This document shows, piece by piece, positions 20,978-29,171 of a DNA stretch of 37,667 bases; positions within the stretch are counted from its first letter, which is position 1; each line of letters begins with the position of its first letter. The position numbers and the translations under genes were made by a program. The stretch is from contig NZ_FNFF01000029.1 of the NCBI RefSeq assembly GCF_900100315.1, positions 1-37,667 of the forward strand. Direction: 5' to 3'. Origin of the DNA: Streptomyces indicus (GTDB lineage: Bacteria > Actinomycetota > Actinomycetes > Streptomycetales > Streptomycetaceae). The notes under the pieces are model-generated. The model saw nothing but the letters and a program-made list of their open reading frames with translations. It did not search any database and was not told the DNA's origin.

Positions 20978-21430
20978 ATGGAATCACTGGACCGTACGGA
21001 CCGCGAGATCCTCGCGCTGCTCCAGCAGGAGGGCCGGCTGAGCGGTGCCGAGGTGGGCCGCCGGGTGGGGCTGTCGCAGCCGGCGGCGAGCGCGCGGATC
21101 CTGCGCCTGGAGAAGAGCGGGGTCATCACCGGCTACCGGGCCGTGGTCGACCCCGTGGCGCTCGGCCTGAACATCCACGCGGTCGTACGGCTGCGGACCA
21201 CGCACGCGCAGCTGGCCCGCGCCCTGGAGGTGGCGGCCGCGACACCGGAGGTCACCTCGACGGTGCGCGTCACCGGCGAGGACTGCCTGATCTTCGACGT
21301 GCACTGCCCGCAGGCCGGGCGGCTCGAAGAGGTCGTGGACTCGCTGGCGCGCTTCGGGCCGGTGACCACGGCGCTGGTGCTGCGCGGGTACGGGACGAAG
21401 CCGCTGACGGGCGCGGGCCCGGGCGCATAG
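20978..21430 (+). CDS. Lrp/AsnC-family transcriptional regulator
   Basis: This 150-residue protein has the N-terminal HTH of the family (LDRTDREILALLQQEGRL, then VGRRVGLSQPAASARILRLE) and the recognition linker VITGYRAVVDP. The C-terminal RAM domain (HAVVRLRTTHAQLARAL, TGEDCLIFDVHC) typically binds an amino acid and forms octamers. ATG 20978 is preferred because GGGGG lies 5 nt upstream and the length is then typical. ATG 20963 is an alternative without a ribosome binding site. The nearby aminotransferase is a plausible target, but no operator was identified. Confidence 0.92.
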   Translation: MESLDRTDREILALLQQEGRLSGAEVGRRVGLSQPAASARILRLEKSGVITGYRAVVDPVALGLNIHAVVRLRTTHAQLARALEVAAATPEVTSTVRVTGEDCLIFDVHCPQAGRLEEVVDSLARFGPVTTALVLRGYGTKPLTGAGPGA

Positions 21431-21433
21431 CGC

Positions 21434-21468
21434 GAGTGCCCCGCCGGAAGCGTTCCGGCGGGGCACTC
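21434..21468. terminator. Terminator between the Lrp/AsnC gene and argS
   Basis: A perfect 16-bp stem joins GAGTGCCCCGCCGGAA (21434-21449) to 21453-21468 with a GCG loop, directly after the regulator stop codon. It may also serve argS from the other side. Confidence 0.9.
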
Positions 21469-21492
21469 CTGTGCGTACGGCTCGCGGAGCCC

Positions 21493-21532
21493 GCGTACGG
21501 GGATCAGAGCCGGCGTACGGGGATCAGAGCCG
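21493..21532. repeat. Perfect 20-bp tandem duplication at the argS stop
   Basis: GCGTACGGGGATCAGAGCCG occurs at 21493-21512 and again at 21513-21532. The second copy contains the argS stop codon (minus strand), so the first copy is a duplicate of the gene end placed just downstream. Confidence 0.95.
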
Positions 21533-23281
21533 CTCGGGGGTGCGGATGCCGAGCAGCGCCATGCCCTTGTGCAGGGTGCGGGCCGTCAGGTCGACCAGGA
21601 ACAGGCGGTTCTCCACCTGGGCCGGGGTGTCGGCCTTCAGGACCGGGCACTGGTCGTAGAACTTCGTGAGCAGCGAGGCCAGCTGGTAGAGGTACGCCGC
21701 CACCTTGTGCGGGGCGTACTCCGCCGTGGCCTCGAAGACCGTCTCGCCGAACGCGTCCAGGTGCAGGCCCAACGCCCGCTCGGCCGGGGCGAGTTCGAGC
21801 TCGGGGTGCGCGGCCGGCCGCGTGTCGCCCGCCTTGCGCAGGATCGACTGGATCCGGGCGTACGCGTACTGGAGGTACACCGACGTGTCGCCGTTCAGCG
21901 ACACCATCTGGTCCAGGTCGAACTTGTAGTCCCGGCTCGGGGACGTGGACAGGTCCGCGTACTTCACGGCGCCGATGCCGACCTGCGCGGCCCGCTCCTG
22001 GATCTCGTCCTCGGTGAGGTCCTGCGCCTTCTCCCGTACGACGTCGGCGGCGCGCTGGATCGCCTCGTCGAGCAGGTCCTCCAGCTTCACCGTCTCGCCC
22101 TCACGGGTCTTGAACGGCTTGCCGTCCGCGCCGAGCACCGTGCCGTACGCCATGTTGTGCGCGGTGACCTCGTCGGTCAGCCAGCCGGCCCGCCGGGCCG
22201 TCTCGAAGACCATCTTGAAGTGCAGCGACTGCCGCACGTCCACGACGTACACGAGGTTGGTCGCCTTCAGGTCGAAGACCCGGTTCCGGATCGCCGAGAG
22301 GTCGGATGCCGCGTAGCCGAAACCGCCGTCGGCCTTCTGCACGATCAGCGGGACCGGCTGGTCGTCCTTGCCCCGGATCTCGTCGAAGAACACGACGAGC
22401 GCGCCCTCGGAGCGGACTGCGACACCGGACTCCTCCAGGAGGCGGGCCGTCTCGGGCATCAGATCGTTGTACGCGGACTCGCCGACGATCTCGTCGTCCC
22501 TGACCTCCATGTCCAGCTTGCCGAAGACCGAGTAGAAGTAGACCTTCGACTCGTCCACGAACTGCTGCCAGAGCTTCAGGGTCTCCTCGTCGCCGGACTG
22601 GAGCGCGACCACCCGCTTGCGGGCCCGCTCCTTGAACTCCTCGTCGGAGTCGAAGACGGCACGTGAGGCCTTGTAGACCCGGTTCAGGTTCGACATCGCC
22701 TGCTCGCCGTCGACCTCTTCGGCCGGGGCCAGCTCGCCCGGGTGCTCGATCAGGTACTGGATGAGCATGCCGAACTGGGTGCCCCAGTCGCCGATGTGGT
22801 GCCGGCCGATGGTCTGCTCGCCGGTGAAGTCGAGCATGCCGCGCAGGGCGTCGCCGATGACGGCCGACCGCAGGTGGCCGACGTGCATCTCCTTCGCCAC
22901 GTTCGGCTGCGCATAGTCGATCACCGTGATGCCCGGCTTGTCCTTGGGCGCGACGCCGAGCCGGTCGGTGTCCGCGTACCGGGCGGCCAGGGTCTCGGTG
23001 ATCGCCTTGTCGGAGACCGTGATGTTGAGGAAGCCGGGGCCGGACACCTCGATGTCTGCGAGCAGGTCACCGGCGGTGATCTTCTCGACGACCTGGGTGG
23101 CGAGCTCCCGCGGGTTCGCCTTGCTCTTCTTGGCGAGCGCGAGGATCCCGTTGGCCTGGAAGTCGGCCCGGTCGCTGCGTCGCAGCAGCGGGTCGGCGGC
23201 GCCGGCCTCAGGCAGGGCTGCCGTGAGGGCGTCCGCGATGCGCTGCTGGACGTGGGAAGCGATCGAGCTGACCGGGGCCAT
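21524..23281 (-). CDS. argS: Arginyl-tRNA synthetase
   Basis: This 585-residue class I synthetase charges tRNA-Arg. The N-terminal Add1 domain (SSIASHVQQRIADAL) leads to the HIGH-type motif in KEMHVGHLRSAVIGDAL. RHHIGDWGTQFGMLI, HSLHFKM-type blocks and the GTVLGADGKPFKTREGETV segment, a degenerate KMSKS, are visible. The anticodon-binding DALR domain is at the end (SVYLQYAYARIQSILRKAG), closing with LGIRTPERL. The length is typical. ATG 23281 is preceded by GAAGGA about 10 nt upstream. It is divergent from lysS across a 461-nt region. Confidence 0.97.
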   Translation of the reverse strand: MAPVSSIASHVQQRIADALTAALPEAGAADPLLRRSDRADFQANGILALAKKSKANPRELATQVVEKITAGDLLADIEVSGPGFLNITVSDKAITETLAARYADTDRLGVAPKDKPGITVIDYAQPNVAKEMHVGHLRSAVIGDALRGMLDFTGEQTIGRHHIGDWGTQFGMLIQYLIEHPGELAPAEEVDGEQAMSNLNRVYKASRAVFDSDEEFKERARKRVVALQSGDEETLKLWQQFVDESKVYFYSVFGKLDMEVRDDEIVGESAYNDLMPETARLLEESGVAVRSEGALVVFFDEIRGKDDQPVPLIVQKADGGFGYAASDLSAIRNRVFDLKATNLVYVVDVRQSLHFKMVFETARRAGWLTDEVTAHNMAYGTVLGADGKPFKTREGETVKLEDLLDEAIQRAADVVREKAQDLTEDEIQERAAQVGIGAVKYADLSTSPSRDYKFDLDQMVSLNGDTSVYLQYAYARIQSILRKAGDTRPAAHPELELAPAERALGLHLDAFGETVFEATAEYAPHKVAAYLYQLASLLTKFYDQCPVLKADTPAQVENRLFLVDLTARTLHKGMALLGIRTPERL

Positions 23282-23742
23282 GGGGTGCCGTTCCTTCTTG
23301 GGTTGCTGTGGACAACCCGAATTCTCCCACGAGCGGCCGACGGGGTTCGCGTCGATTACGGGGGGTGCCGTGGCCGGGGCGGTCGTTCCGGCGCCGCGGT
23401 GTCGCCGCAGGTGACCCCGTCCTCGGCGGCAGGGGCCGCGAGGACGGGGCAGGCCGAGGGCAGAGCCACCGCGAGACCGGTCGCGCCCATCCGCACACCG
23501 GCCCGGAATCTGTCGGTGATCACGCAGACAGGACTGCCGGGACCCGCTTTGGTCGCGCTGGGAAGCACGGCTTCCGTACCTACGGGGATCACGGCTTCCA
23601 CACGTACGGGATCACGGCTTCCATGAGGCGTTTTCCCGCGCGCGACAAAGCCGTTTCCCCCGAGCCCCGGGTAACTGGGACAATGGCACCCGGCACGGAC
23701 GCAACCGTGCACCGAACCGAAGCCGAAAGGGACCAGCAGACC
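23282..23742. other. Divergent argS-lysS intergenic region (no gene)
   Basis: This 461-nt stretch shows no believable gene. It must hold the divergent promoters of two tRNA synthetase genes, but no pair of convincing -35/-10 boxes was found. It contains a tandem repeat (23566-23622). An in-frame ATG at 23683 would extend lysS by 20 residues but has no ribosome binding site. Confidence 0.6.
23566..23622 (+). repeat. Tandem repeat in the lysS leader region
   Basis: CACGGCTTCC occurs at 23566, 23590 and 23613. The intervening bases are also similar (ACC-TACGGGGAT and ACACGTACGGGAT), giving about 2.4 copies of a 23-24 bp unit. It lies 120-180 nt before the lysS start. Confidence 0.85.
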
Positions 23743-25488
23743 GTGGCCCAGAGCACGAATCAGGAGCCCCAGGAGAACGCAGACTGGGTCTCGCGATACG
23801 CGGACGATGTCATCGCCGAGTCCGAGCGTCGTGCCCCGGGCAAACCGGTCGTGGTCGCCTCCGGTCTCTCCCCGTCGGGCCCGATCCACCTGGGCAACCT
23901 GCGCGAGGTCATGACCCCGCACCTGGTCGCCGACGAGATCCGCCGCCGCGGGTACGAGGTGCGGCACCTGATCTCCTGGGACGACTACGACCGGTACCGC
24001 AAGGTGCCGAACGGGGTCGCCGGCATCGACGCGTCCTGGGCCGAGCACATCGGCAAGCCGCTGACCTCCGTGCCCGCGCCCGCCGGCTCGCCGTACCCGA
24101 ACTGGGCCGAGCACTTCAAGGCCGCGATGATCGAGTCCCTCGGGCAGCTGGGCGTCGAGTTCGACGGGATCAGCCAGACCGAGCAGTACACCTCGGGCGT
24201 CTACCGCGAGCAGATCCTGCACGCGATGAAGCACCGCGGCGACATCGACGCGATCCTCGCGCAGTACCGCACCAAGAAGGCCCCGGCCAAGCAGTCCCAG
24301 AAGCCGGTGGACGAGGCCGAGCTGGAGGCCGCCGAGGGGTCGGGCGCGGCCGGTGAGGACGACGGCAGCGGCGCGGGCGCGGAGTACTACCCGTACAAGC
24401 CGTTCTGCGGCGGCTGCGGCAAGGACCTGACGACGGTCACGGCCTACGACGACGACACCACCGAGCTGACGTACGTCTGCAACGAGTGCTCCTTCACGGA
24501 GACCGTCCGGCTGTCCGAGTTCAACCGCGGCAAGCTGGTCTGGAAGGTCGACTGGCCCATGCGCTGGGCGTACGAGGGCGTGATCTTCGAGCCCTCGGGT
24601 GTGGACCACTCGTCCCCGGGCTCCTCCTTCCAGGTCGGCGGGCAGATCGTGACGCTGTTCGGCGGCAAGCAGCCGATCGGCCCGATGTACGCCTTCGTCG
24701 GCATCAGCGGCATGGCCAAGATGTCCTCCTCGAAGGGCGGGGTGCCCACCCCGGCCGACGCGCTGGAGATCATGGAGCCGCAGATCCTGCGCTGGCTCTA
24801 CGCCCGCCGCAAGCCCAACCAGTCCTTCAAGATCGCCTTCGACCAGGAGATCCAGCGGCTCTACAACGAGTGGGACAAGCTGGAGGCCAAGGTCGCCGAC
24901 GGCAGCGCGCTGCCGGCCGACGCGGCCGCGTACAGCCGTGCCGCCCGCACCGCGGCCGGTGAACTGCCGCGCACCGAGCGGGCGTTGCAGTACGGCACGC
25001 TCGCCTCGGTCGCCGACGTCACCGCCGGGGACGCGGAGCAGACGCTGCGCATCCTGACCGAGCTCGACCCGGCGAACCCGGTGACGGACCTGGACCAGGT
25101 CCGGCCGCGGCTGGACAAGGCCGAGGCGTGGATCGCCAAGTACGTGCCGGCCGAGTCGCGCACCATCGTGCGCGGCGAGCCCGACACCGAGGCGCTGGCC
25201 GCGCTCGACGAGCACGGCCGCGAGTCGCTGCGGCTGCTCCTGGAGGGCCTCGACGAGCACTGGTCGCTCGACGGTCTGACGCACCTGGTGTACGGCGTGC
25301 CGAAGGTGCAGGCCGGGTTCGCGGCCGACGCCGGCCCGAAGGAGCTGCCGCCGGAGATCAAGACGGCCCAGCGGGCCTTCTTCGCGCTCCTGTACCAGCT
25401 GCTCGTCGGACGCGACACCGGTCCGCGGCTGCCCACGCTGCTGCTCGCGGTGGGGGCGGAGCGGGTGCGCAAGCTGCTCGGGGCCTGA
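23743..25488 (+). CDS. lysS: Lysyl-tRNA synthetase, class I (archaeal type)
   Basis: This 581-residue class I LysRS is unrelated in fold to the usual class II enzyme. The signature HIGH motif is in LSPSGPIHLGNLREVMTPHL and the KMSKS motif is KMSSSKGG. A four-Cys zinc ribbon is visible (FCGGCGK and VCNECS, around residues 220-250). A Lys/Glu/Ala-rich insertion precedes it (AKQSQKPVDEAELEAAEGSG). GTG 23743 gives MAQSTNQEPQENADWVSRYA, the expected N terminus. The ribosome binding site is distant (AAAGG, 13 nt), so the start is slightly uncertain. Some actinobacteria keep both LysRS classes, and the second is not in this window. Confidence 0.95.
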   Translation: MAQSTNQEPQENADWVSRYADDVIAESERRAPGKPVVVASGLSPSGPIHLGNLREVMTPHLVADEIRRRGYEVRHLISWDDYDRYRKVPNGVAGIDASWAEHIGKPLTSVPAPAGSPYPNWAEHFKAAMIESLGQLGVEFDGISQTEQYTSGVYREQILHAMKHRGDIDAILAQYRTKKAPAKQSQKPVDEAELEAAEGSGAAGEDDGSGAGAEYYPYKPFCGGCGKDLTTVTAYDDDTTELTYVCNECSFTETVRLSEFNRGKLVWKVDWPMRWAYEGVIFEPSGVDHSSPGSSFQVGGQIVTLFGGKQPIGPMYAFVGISGMAKMSSSKGGVPTPADALEIMEPQILRWLYARRKPNQSFKIAFDQEIQRLYNEWDKLEAKVADGSALPADAAAYSRAARTAAGELPRTERALQYGTLASVADVTAGDAEQTLRILTELDPANPVTDLDQVRPRLDKAEAWIAKYVPAESRTIVRGEPDTEALAALDEHGRESLRLLLEGLDEHWSLDGLTHLVYGVPKVQAGFAADAGPKELPPEIKTAQRAFFALLYQLLVGRDTGPRLPTLLLAVGAERVRKLLGA

Positions 25489-25501
25489 CACCTCCGTACG
25501 A

Positions 25502-25543
25502 ACGCCGACGGCGCCGTCCCTTCGGGGGCGGCGCCGTCGGCGT
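25502..25543. terminator. Bidirectional terminator after lysS
   Basis: A 19-bp stem, with one G-U pair, joins 25502-25520 to 25525-25543 around a stable TTCG tetraloop. It lies between two convergent genes, 14 nt after the lysS stop. Confidence 0.93.
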
Positions 25544-25559
25544 GTATCGGAGGGCGTGG

Positions 25560-26924
25560 CTAGGCGATGAACTCCTCGGCGTCCAGCTCCTGTTGGTAGC
25601 GCGCCCTGAAGTCGCGGATGAAGGGCCGCAGCGTGGACTCCGTCAACGGGCCGCCGCTGCGGCCCTTCACGCCGTACAGGTCCTGCAGGTAGATCCCGAA
25701 CTGCCGCGCGTTCGGGAAGTCGCCGTGTTCGCTCACGTACTTGCGGAACGCGGTGAAGTACGCCTCCTCGCGCGAGACATCGTCCGGCAGGCCGGCCGGC
25801 GCCGGGGCCTCCTCCTCGTCGGTCTCGGCGACCTCCTGCTCCACCAGGTCCTCGTCGGCCGGCAGGTGCTCCTGGCGCTGGCCCGGGATGTTCAGCGGAC
25901 GCGTGCGGTTCGGGCCCGCCGGGATACGGAACTCGCCCGTCTGCGAGCTGTCGAAGGCCTCGGCCGGCTGCTCCTCGTACCACTCCTCGTAGGGCGGCTC
26001 GGGGGCGTACGTGCGCTCGTACGGCGGCTGCGTCTGCTGGCCGTACGGCTGCTGCGGGGTCGCGAACCACGGGCTGTCGTGGTTGGCCGGCCACTCCTGC
26101 GGGACCTCCACGGGCTGCTCCGGCTCGGGCTGCTTGTGCAGCGCCACCGGCTGCGCGACGGCCGGCTGCGGACCCTGTGTGACGGCCGGCTGCGGGGCCT
26201 CCAACTGCGGTGCCGCCACGGGCACTTGCGGGGGCTCGATGCCTGCCGCCGCGAGGCCGGCCGGTGCGGTCTCCGCCAGCGGGACGCCGTAGCGGGCCAG
26301 GCGGAGCGGCATCAGGGACTCCACCGGGGCCTTGCGGCGCCAGGCGCGGCCGTAGCGTGAGCGCAGTCGGGCGCGGTAGACGAGGCGTTCCTGCTCCAGC
26401 TTGATGACGGCGTCGTAGGAGCGCAGTTCCCACAGCTTCATGCGGCGCCACAGCAGGAACGTCGGCACGGGTGAGAGCAGCCAGCGGGTGAGGCGGACGC
26501 CCTCCATGTGCTTGTCGGCGGTGATGTCCGCGATCCGGCCGATCGCGTGCCGGGCTGCTTCGACGGAGATGACGAACAGCACCGGGATCACCGCGTGCAT
26601 CGCGGTGCCCAGCGGATCGGGCCAGGCCGCAGCGCCGTTGAACGCGATCGTCGCGGCCGTGAGCAGCCACGCCGTCTGACGGAGGAGCGGGAAGGGGATT
26701 CTGATCCAGGTCAGCAGCAGGTCGAGGGCGAGCAGGACGCAGATGCCCGCGTCGATGCCGATCGGGAAGACCAGCGCGAACTTCCCGAAGCCCTTGTCCT
26801 CGGCGAGTTCGCGCACGGCCGCGTAACTGCCGGCGAAACCGATCGCCGCGATGACGACCGCACCCGCGACCACCACCCCGATCAATATCCGGTGTGTCCG
26901 CGTCAGCTTCAGTGGCGCTGCCAC
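25560..26924 (-). CDS. DUF2637 membrane protein (SpdB-like N terminus)
   Basis: This 454-residue protein has four predicted membrane segments in its first 130 residues, for example ILIGVVVAGAVVIAAIGFAG and IDAGICVLLALDLLLTWI. A basic segment follows (LWRRMKLWELRSYDAVIKLE). A long Pro/Gln/Glu-rich central region spans about 225-370. The C-terminal globular domain (EEAYFTAFRKYVSEHGDFP onward) looks like a small DNA-binding or SpdB-associated helical domain. DUF2637 proteins are common on Streptomyces chromosomes and conjugative plasmids, where relatives act in plasmid spreading. No transfer genes are near, so this copy is probably a resident chromosomal form of unknown role. GTG 26924 follows GGAGGGG by 7 nt. 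Confidence 0.85.
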   Translation of the reverse strand: MAAPLKLTRTHRILIGVVVAGAVVIAAIGFAGSYAAVRELAEDKGFGKFALVFPIGIDAGICVLLALDLLLTWIRIPFPLLRQTAWLLTAATIAFNGAAAWPDPLGTAMHAVIPVLFVISVEAARHAIGRIADITADKHMEGVRLTRWLLSPVPTFLLWRRMKLWELRSYDAVIKLEQERLVYRARLRSRYGRAWRRKAPVESLMPLRLARYGVPLAETAPAGLAAAGIEPPQVPVAAPQLEAPQPAVTQGPQPAVAQPVALHKQPEPEQPVEVPQEWPANHDSPWFATPQQPYGQQTQPPYERTYAPEPPYEEWYEEQPAEAFDSSQTGEFRIPAGPNRTRPLNIPGQRQEHLPADEDLVEQEVAETDEEEAPAPAGLPDDVSREEAYFTAFRKYVSEHGDFPNARQFGIYLQDLYGVKGRSGGPLTESTLRPFIRDFRARYQQELDAEEFIA

Positions 26925-27023
26925 CCGTGATCCCCTCCAAGTGCCTGCCCGTGCCTGACGCCCGGGCCCGTGTGCGCGCAACAGCCTGGCACATGTGTGC
27001 GGGTGGCCGTGGGCCGGTGTCGC

Positions 27024-27060
27024 CGAAAGCCCGGCCGTCGGGCGGACGGCCGGGCTTTCG
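27024..27060 (-). terminator. Terminator after the first DUF3558 lipoprotein
   Basis: A perfect 16-bp stem joins CGAAAGCCCGGCCGTC (27024-27039) to 27045-27060 around a 5-nt loop, 21 nt beyond the stop codon on the minus strand. Confidence 0.88.
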
Positions 27061-27081
27061 ATTGCGATATCGCGCAGGTGG

Positions 27082-27921
27082 CTACGACTTGTCGGAAGCC
27101 TTCTCCGAGGACTTCTCGGAGGGCTTGTCCGAGGACTTCTCCGACGGCTTGTCCGACGGGGACGCGGAGGACGAAGAGCCTTCCGCGCCTTCCTTGTTGG
27201 CGGCCGTGACCGCCGCGACCGCTTCCTTCGCGGCCTTCTCGGCGTCCTTGGCCATGTCCTCGGCCTTCGGGGCCTTCTCGCCCGCGAGCCCGGCGCCGTT
27301 GTAGTCGATCGTCACCACGACGTTCTCGATGCGGGTCACGACCGTCTGCTGCTTGTAGTCGCCCAGCTTGCCCTTGTCGAGGTCGTAGCGGACCGTCGTG
27401 GCCTCGTCGCCGACACCGGCGGCGGGCTCCGACTTCACGTTCTTCGCGCCCTCCGTGGCGGCGGCTGCGGCGACCTGCTTCTTGAAGTAGTCCTTCGCCC
27501 GCGACTCGGCGCTGCCCAGCGCCTCCTCGGACTCGAACCGCATCAACGAGGCGGACAGCCAGCGGAACTGCGAGCCGTCGACACCGTTGTTGTCGAGACC
27601 GGTCCACGAGCAGCTGCCGCGCGTGGAGACATCACTGGACTTGCCCGTCTTGCCGGACTTGTCCTCGACCTTGGGCACGAGGTCCTCGACCGTCTTCGCG
27701 GACAGCACCTTGCAGGCGGCCGGCAGCTGCTTGTACGCGGCGGCCGCCAGGCTCGCCGCCTTGTCCTTGCCCTCGGCGCTCTTCGAGGCGGAGGAGGTCG
27801 CGCCGGAGTCGCTCTTGCCGCCGTCGCCCGAGTCCGAGGAGCACGCCCCGGCGGTCAGCACCACCGGAACGACGGCGCAGGCGGCGAGTATGCGGGTGAA
27901 TCGCGGTCCTTTTCGGTGCAT
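27082..27921 (-). CDS. DUF3558-type lipoprotein
   Basis: This 279-residue protein starts MHRKGPRFTRILAACAVVPV and continues VLTAGACSS, a lipoprotein signal with the Cys near residue 28. The mature part has a Ser/Gly-rich linker and then the DUF3558 fold (LPAACKVLSAKTVEDLVPK, GSCSWTGLD with a paired Cys). This family is common in actinobacterial envelopes and its function is unknown. The last 60 residues switch to Ala/Lys-rich helix (AEDMAKDAEKAAKEAVAAV) and a Ser/Lys/Asp repeat of SEKSSDKP type. AAGGA lies 3 nt before ATG 27921. It may form an operon with the second lipoprotein, whose stop lies 145 nt upstream on the same strand. Confidence 0.85.
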   Translation of the reverse strand: MHRKGPRFTRILAACAVVPVVLTAGACSSDSGDGGKSDSGATSSASKSAEGKDKAASLAAAAYKQLPAACKVLSAKTVEDLVPKVEDKSGKTGKSSDVSTRGSCSWTGLDNNGVDGSQFRWLSASLMRFESEEALGSAESRAKDYFKKQVAAAAATEGAKNVKSEPAAGVGDEATTVRYDLDKGKLGDYKQQTVVTRIENVVVTIDYNGAGLAGEKAPKAEDMAKDAEKAAKEAVAAVTAANKEGAEGSSSSASPSDKPSEKSSDKPSEKSSEKASDKS

Positions 27922-28066
27922 GGTTCCTTCGCTCATCAGTCGTGCAGGTCCGTTCCGGGGCGCCGGGTGCGGCAGGAGCCCCCTGTGGTTCCGCCCAGCC
28001 ACGGTACGCGGTGGCGCAGGGGCCCGGGCCGGAACCGGAGGCGGGCCGCGGTGACCCGCGCCACCC

Positions 28067-28966
28067 TCACTCGGTGAACTGCTCCGCCAGCTTCCCGGCC
28101 AGAACCCGTGCCCTGTCCTGCAGTTCCTTGCTGTCCGGCGTCTCCTGGACCGAGGCCGACTGCGCCTCGTACGCGACCGTCACCAGCACGTTCGACGTGC
28201 GGAACACCACAGTCACCAGGCGCTTGCGGGCCGCCGAGTCAGCCGCGCCCAGCTCGTCGTCGAGGTAGGCCTCGTCGGCCAGATCGTCCAGCGCGCGCGG
28301 CTCGAGACCCTCGGGCGGCGAGGCGGAGGTGGAGCCGCTCGGCTCACCCGTGCCGGGCTCACCGCCCTTGCCGTCGCCGCCGCCGGCGGTCGCGGTCGGG
28401 TCCCCGGACGGCTTCCCGGACTCCTTGTCCGTCCCCGCGCCTTCGTCCGTCGCGCCGCCGGTGCCCTCGCCCGTCTCCTCGCCGGTCTCCTCGTCCGTCT
28501 CCTCGTCCGTCGCGGGCTCCGGCAGATCGGCCGCGATCTTCAGGTCGAGGAACAGATCCGCCGCGAGCTCGTCGTCGCTCACCGCGTCGTCGTACGACAC
28601 CACGCGCTCGAAGTCGACATGCAGCCGGTGCGTGGCGTCCGGCGACTCCACCGACCAGCGGCACCCCGACCTGCGATCCGTGTCGAAGGTCACCGCCGCC
28701 GTGCCCGCGTACGCCTTCTCGCGCTGCTCGCCGCTCAGTTCCGCGATCCCCGGCAGCATCGAGTCCAGGCTGTCCCGGCCCACCGCGTCGCACGGCTCCG
28801 GCAGCGAGCGGTACCGGCCCGGCTCGGCCGCCTTCGTCGGCGAGGGCGCGAACCCGCCCGGCTTGCCGTCGTCCCCCGCGGAGCCGCCCCCCGCGTCGGA
28901 GGTGCACCCCGTCAGGAGCAGGGCGGCGAGCGTGGCGGCGCCCGCCAGGTACCCCTTGTGCCGCAC
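28067..28966 (-). CDS. DUF3558-type lipoprotein with acidic central repeat
   Basis: This 299-residue protein begins VRHKGYLAGAATLAALLLTG and continues CTSD, a lipoprotein signal with lipidated Cys near 21. The mature domain starts LPEPCDAVGRDSLDSMLPGI and contains SGCRWSV, giving two Cys as in the paired gene. An acidic repeat of EET-D/G-EETGE type (about residues 150-175) is followed by a Gly/Ser/Thr-rich stretch up to about 215. The domain then resumes (LDDLADEAYLDDELGAAD). GTG 28966 follows AAGGAGG by 9 nt. It is divergent from rtcB across 205 nt. It is probably a paralogue of the neighbouring 27082-27921 gene. Confidence 0.85.
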   Translation of the reverse strand: MRHKGYLAGAATLAALLLTGCTSDAGGGSAGDDGKPGGFAPSPTKAAEPGRYRSLPEPCDAVGRDSLDSMLPGIAELSGEQREKAYAGTAAVTFDTDRRSGCRWSVESPDATHRLHVDFERVVSYDDAVSDDELAADLFLDLKIAADLPEPATDEETDEETGEETGEGTGGATDEGAGTDKESGKPSGDPTATAGGGDGKGGEPGTGEPSGSTSASPPEGLEPRALDDLADEAYLDDELGAADSAARKRLVTVVFRTSNVLVTVAYEAQSASVQETPDSKELQDRARVLAGKLAEQFTE

Positions 28967-29171
28967 GGTGCGGACCCTCCTTCGGACGCGGGTTCGGTGG
29001 TCTGGCCCGTCCGCGTGCGACAAAAAGCGATGGCGTCGCACGCAGGGCGGTGAACACAATGTGTATCGCACGCGCCGCTGTGATGGCCGATCAACCGTCC
29101 CTTTTGTTGACCCTGGCCCCAGTATTTGCGCTTTGAGACTTTTCTTTTGTTGTACGGGGGTTGAGGAATCC

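Noticed and set aside
23566..23622. Possible CRISPR array
   Set aside because: The repeat is short and the intervening sequences are similar to each other, so it is a tandem repeat.
23683..23742. Upstream ATG as the lysS start
   Set aside because: It would add 20 residues not expected in the family and lacks a ribosome binding site. The GTG at 23743 gives the known N terminus.
23356..26994. A 1212-codon open frame on the minus strand across lysS and the DUF2637 gene
   Set aside because: It runs antisense to a perfect lysS and in another frame of the DUF2637 gene. Its translation is low-complexity Arg/Gly/Pro/Val, typical of a GC-rich shadow frame.
25560..28966. Possible integrated plasmid or prophage suggested by the SpdB-like protein
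   Set aside because: No integrase, excisionase, tra gene, tRNA attachment site or compositional change was seen. Flanking genes are ordinary chromosomal ones.
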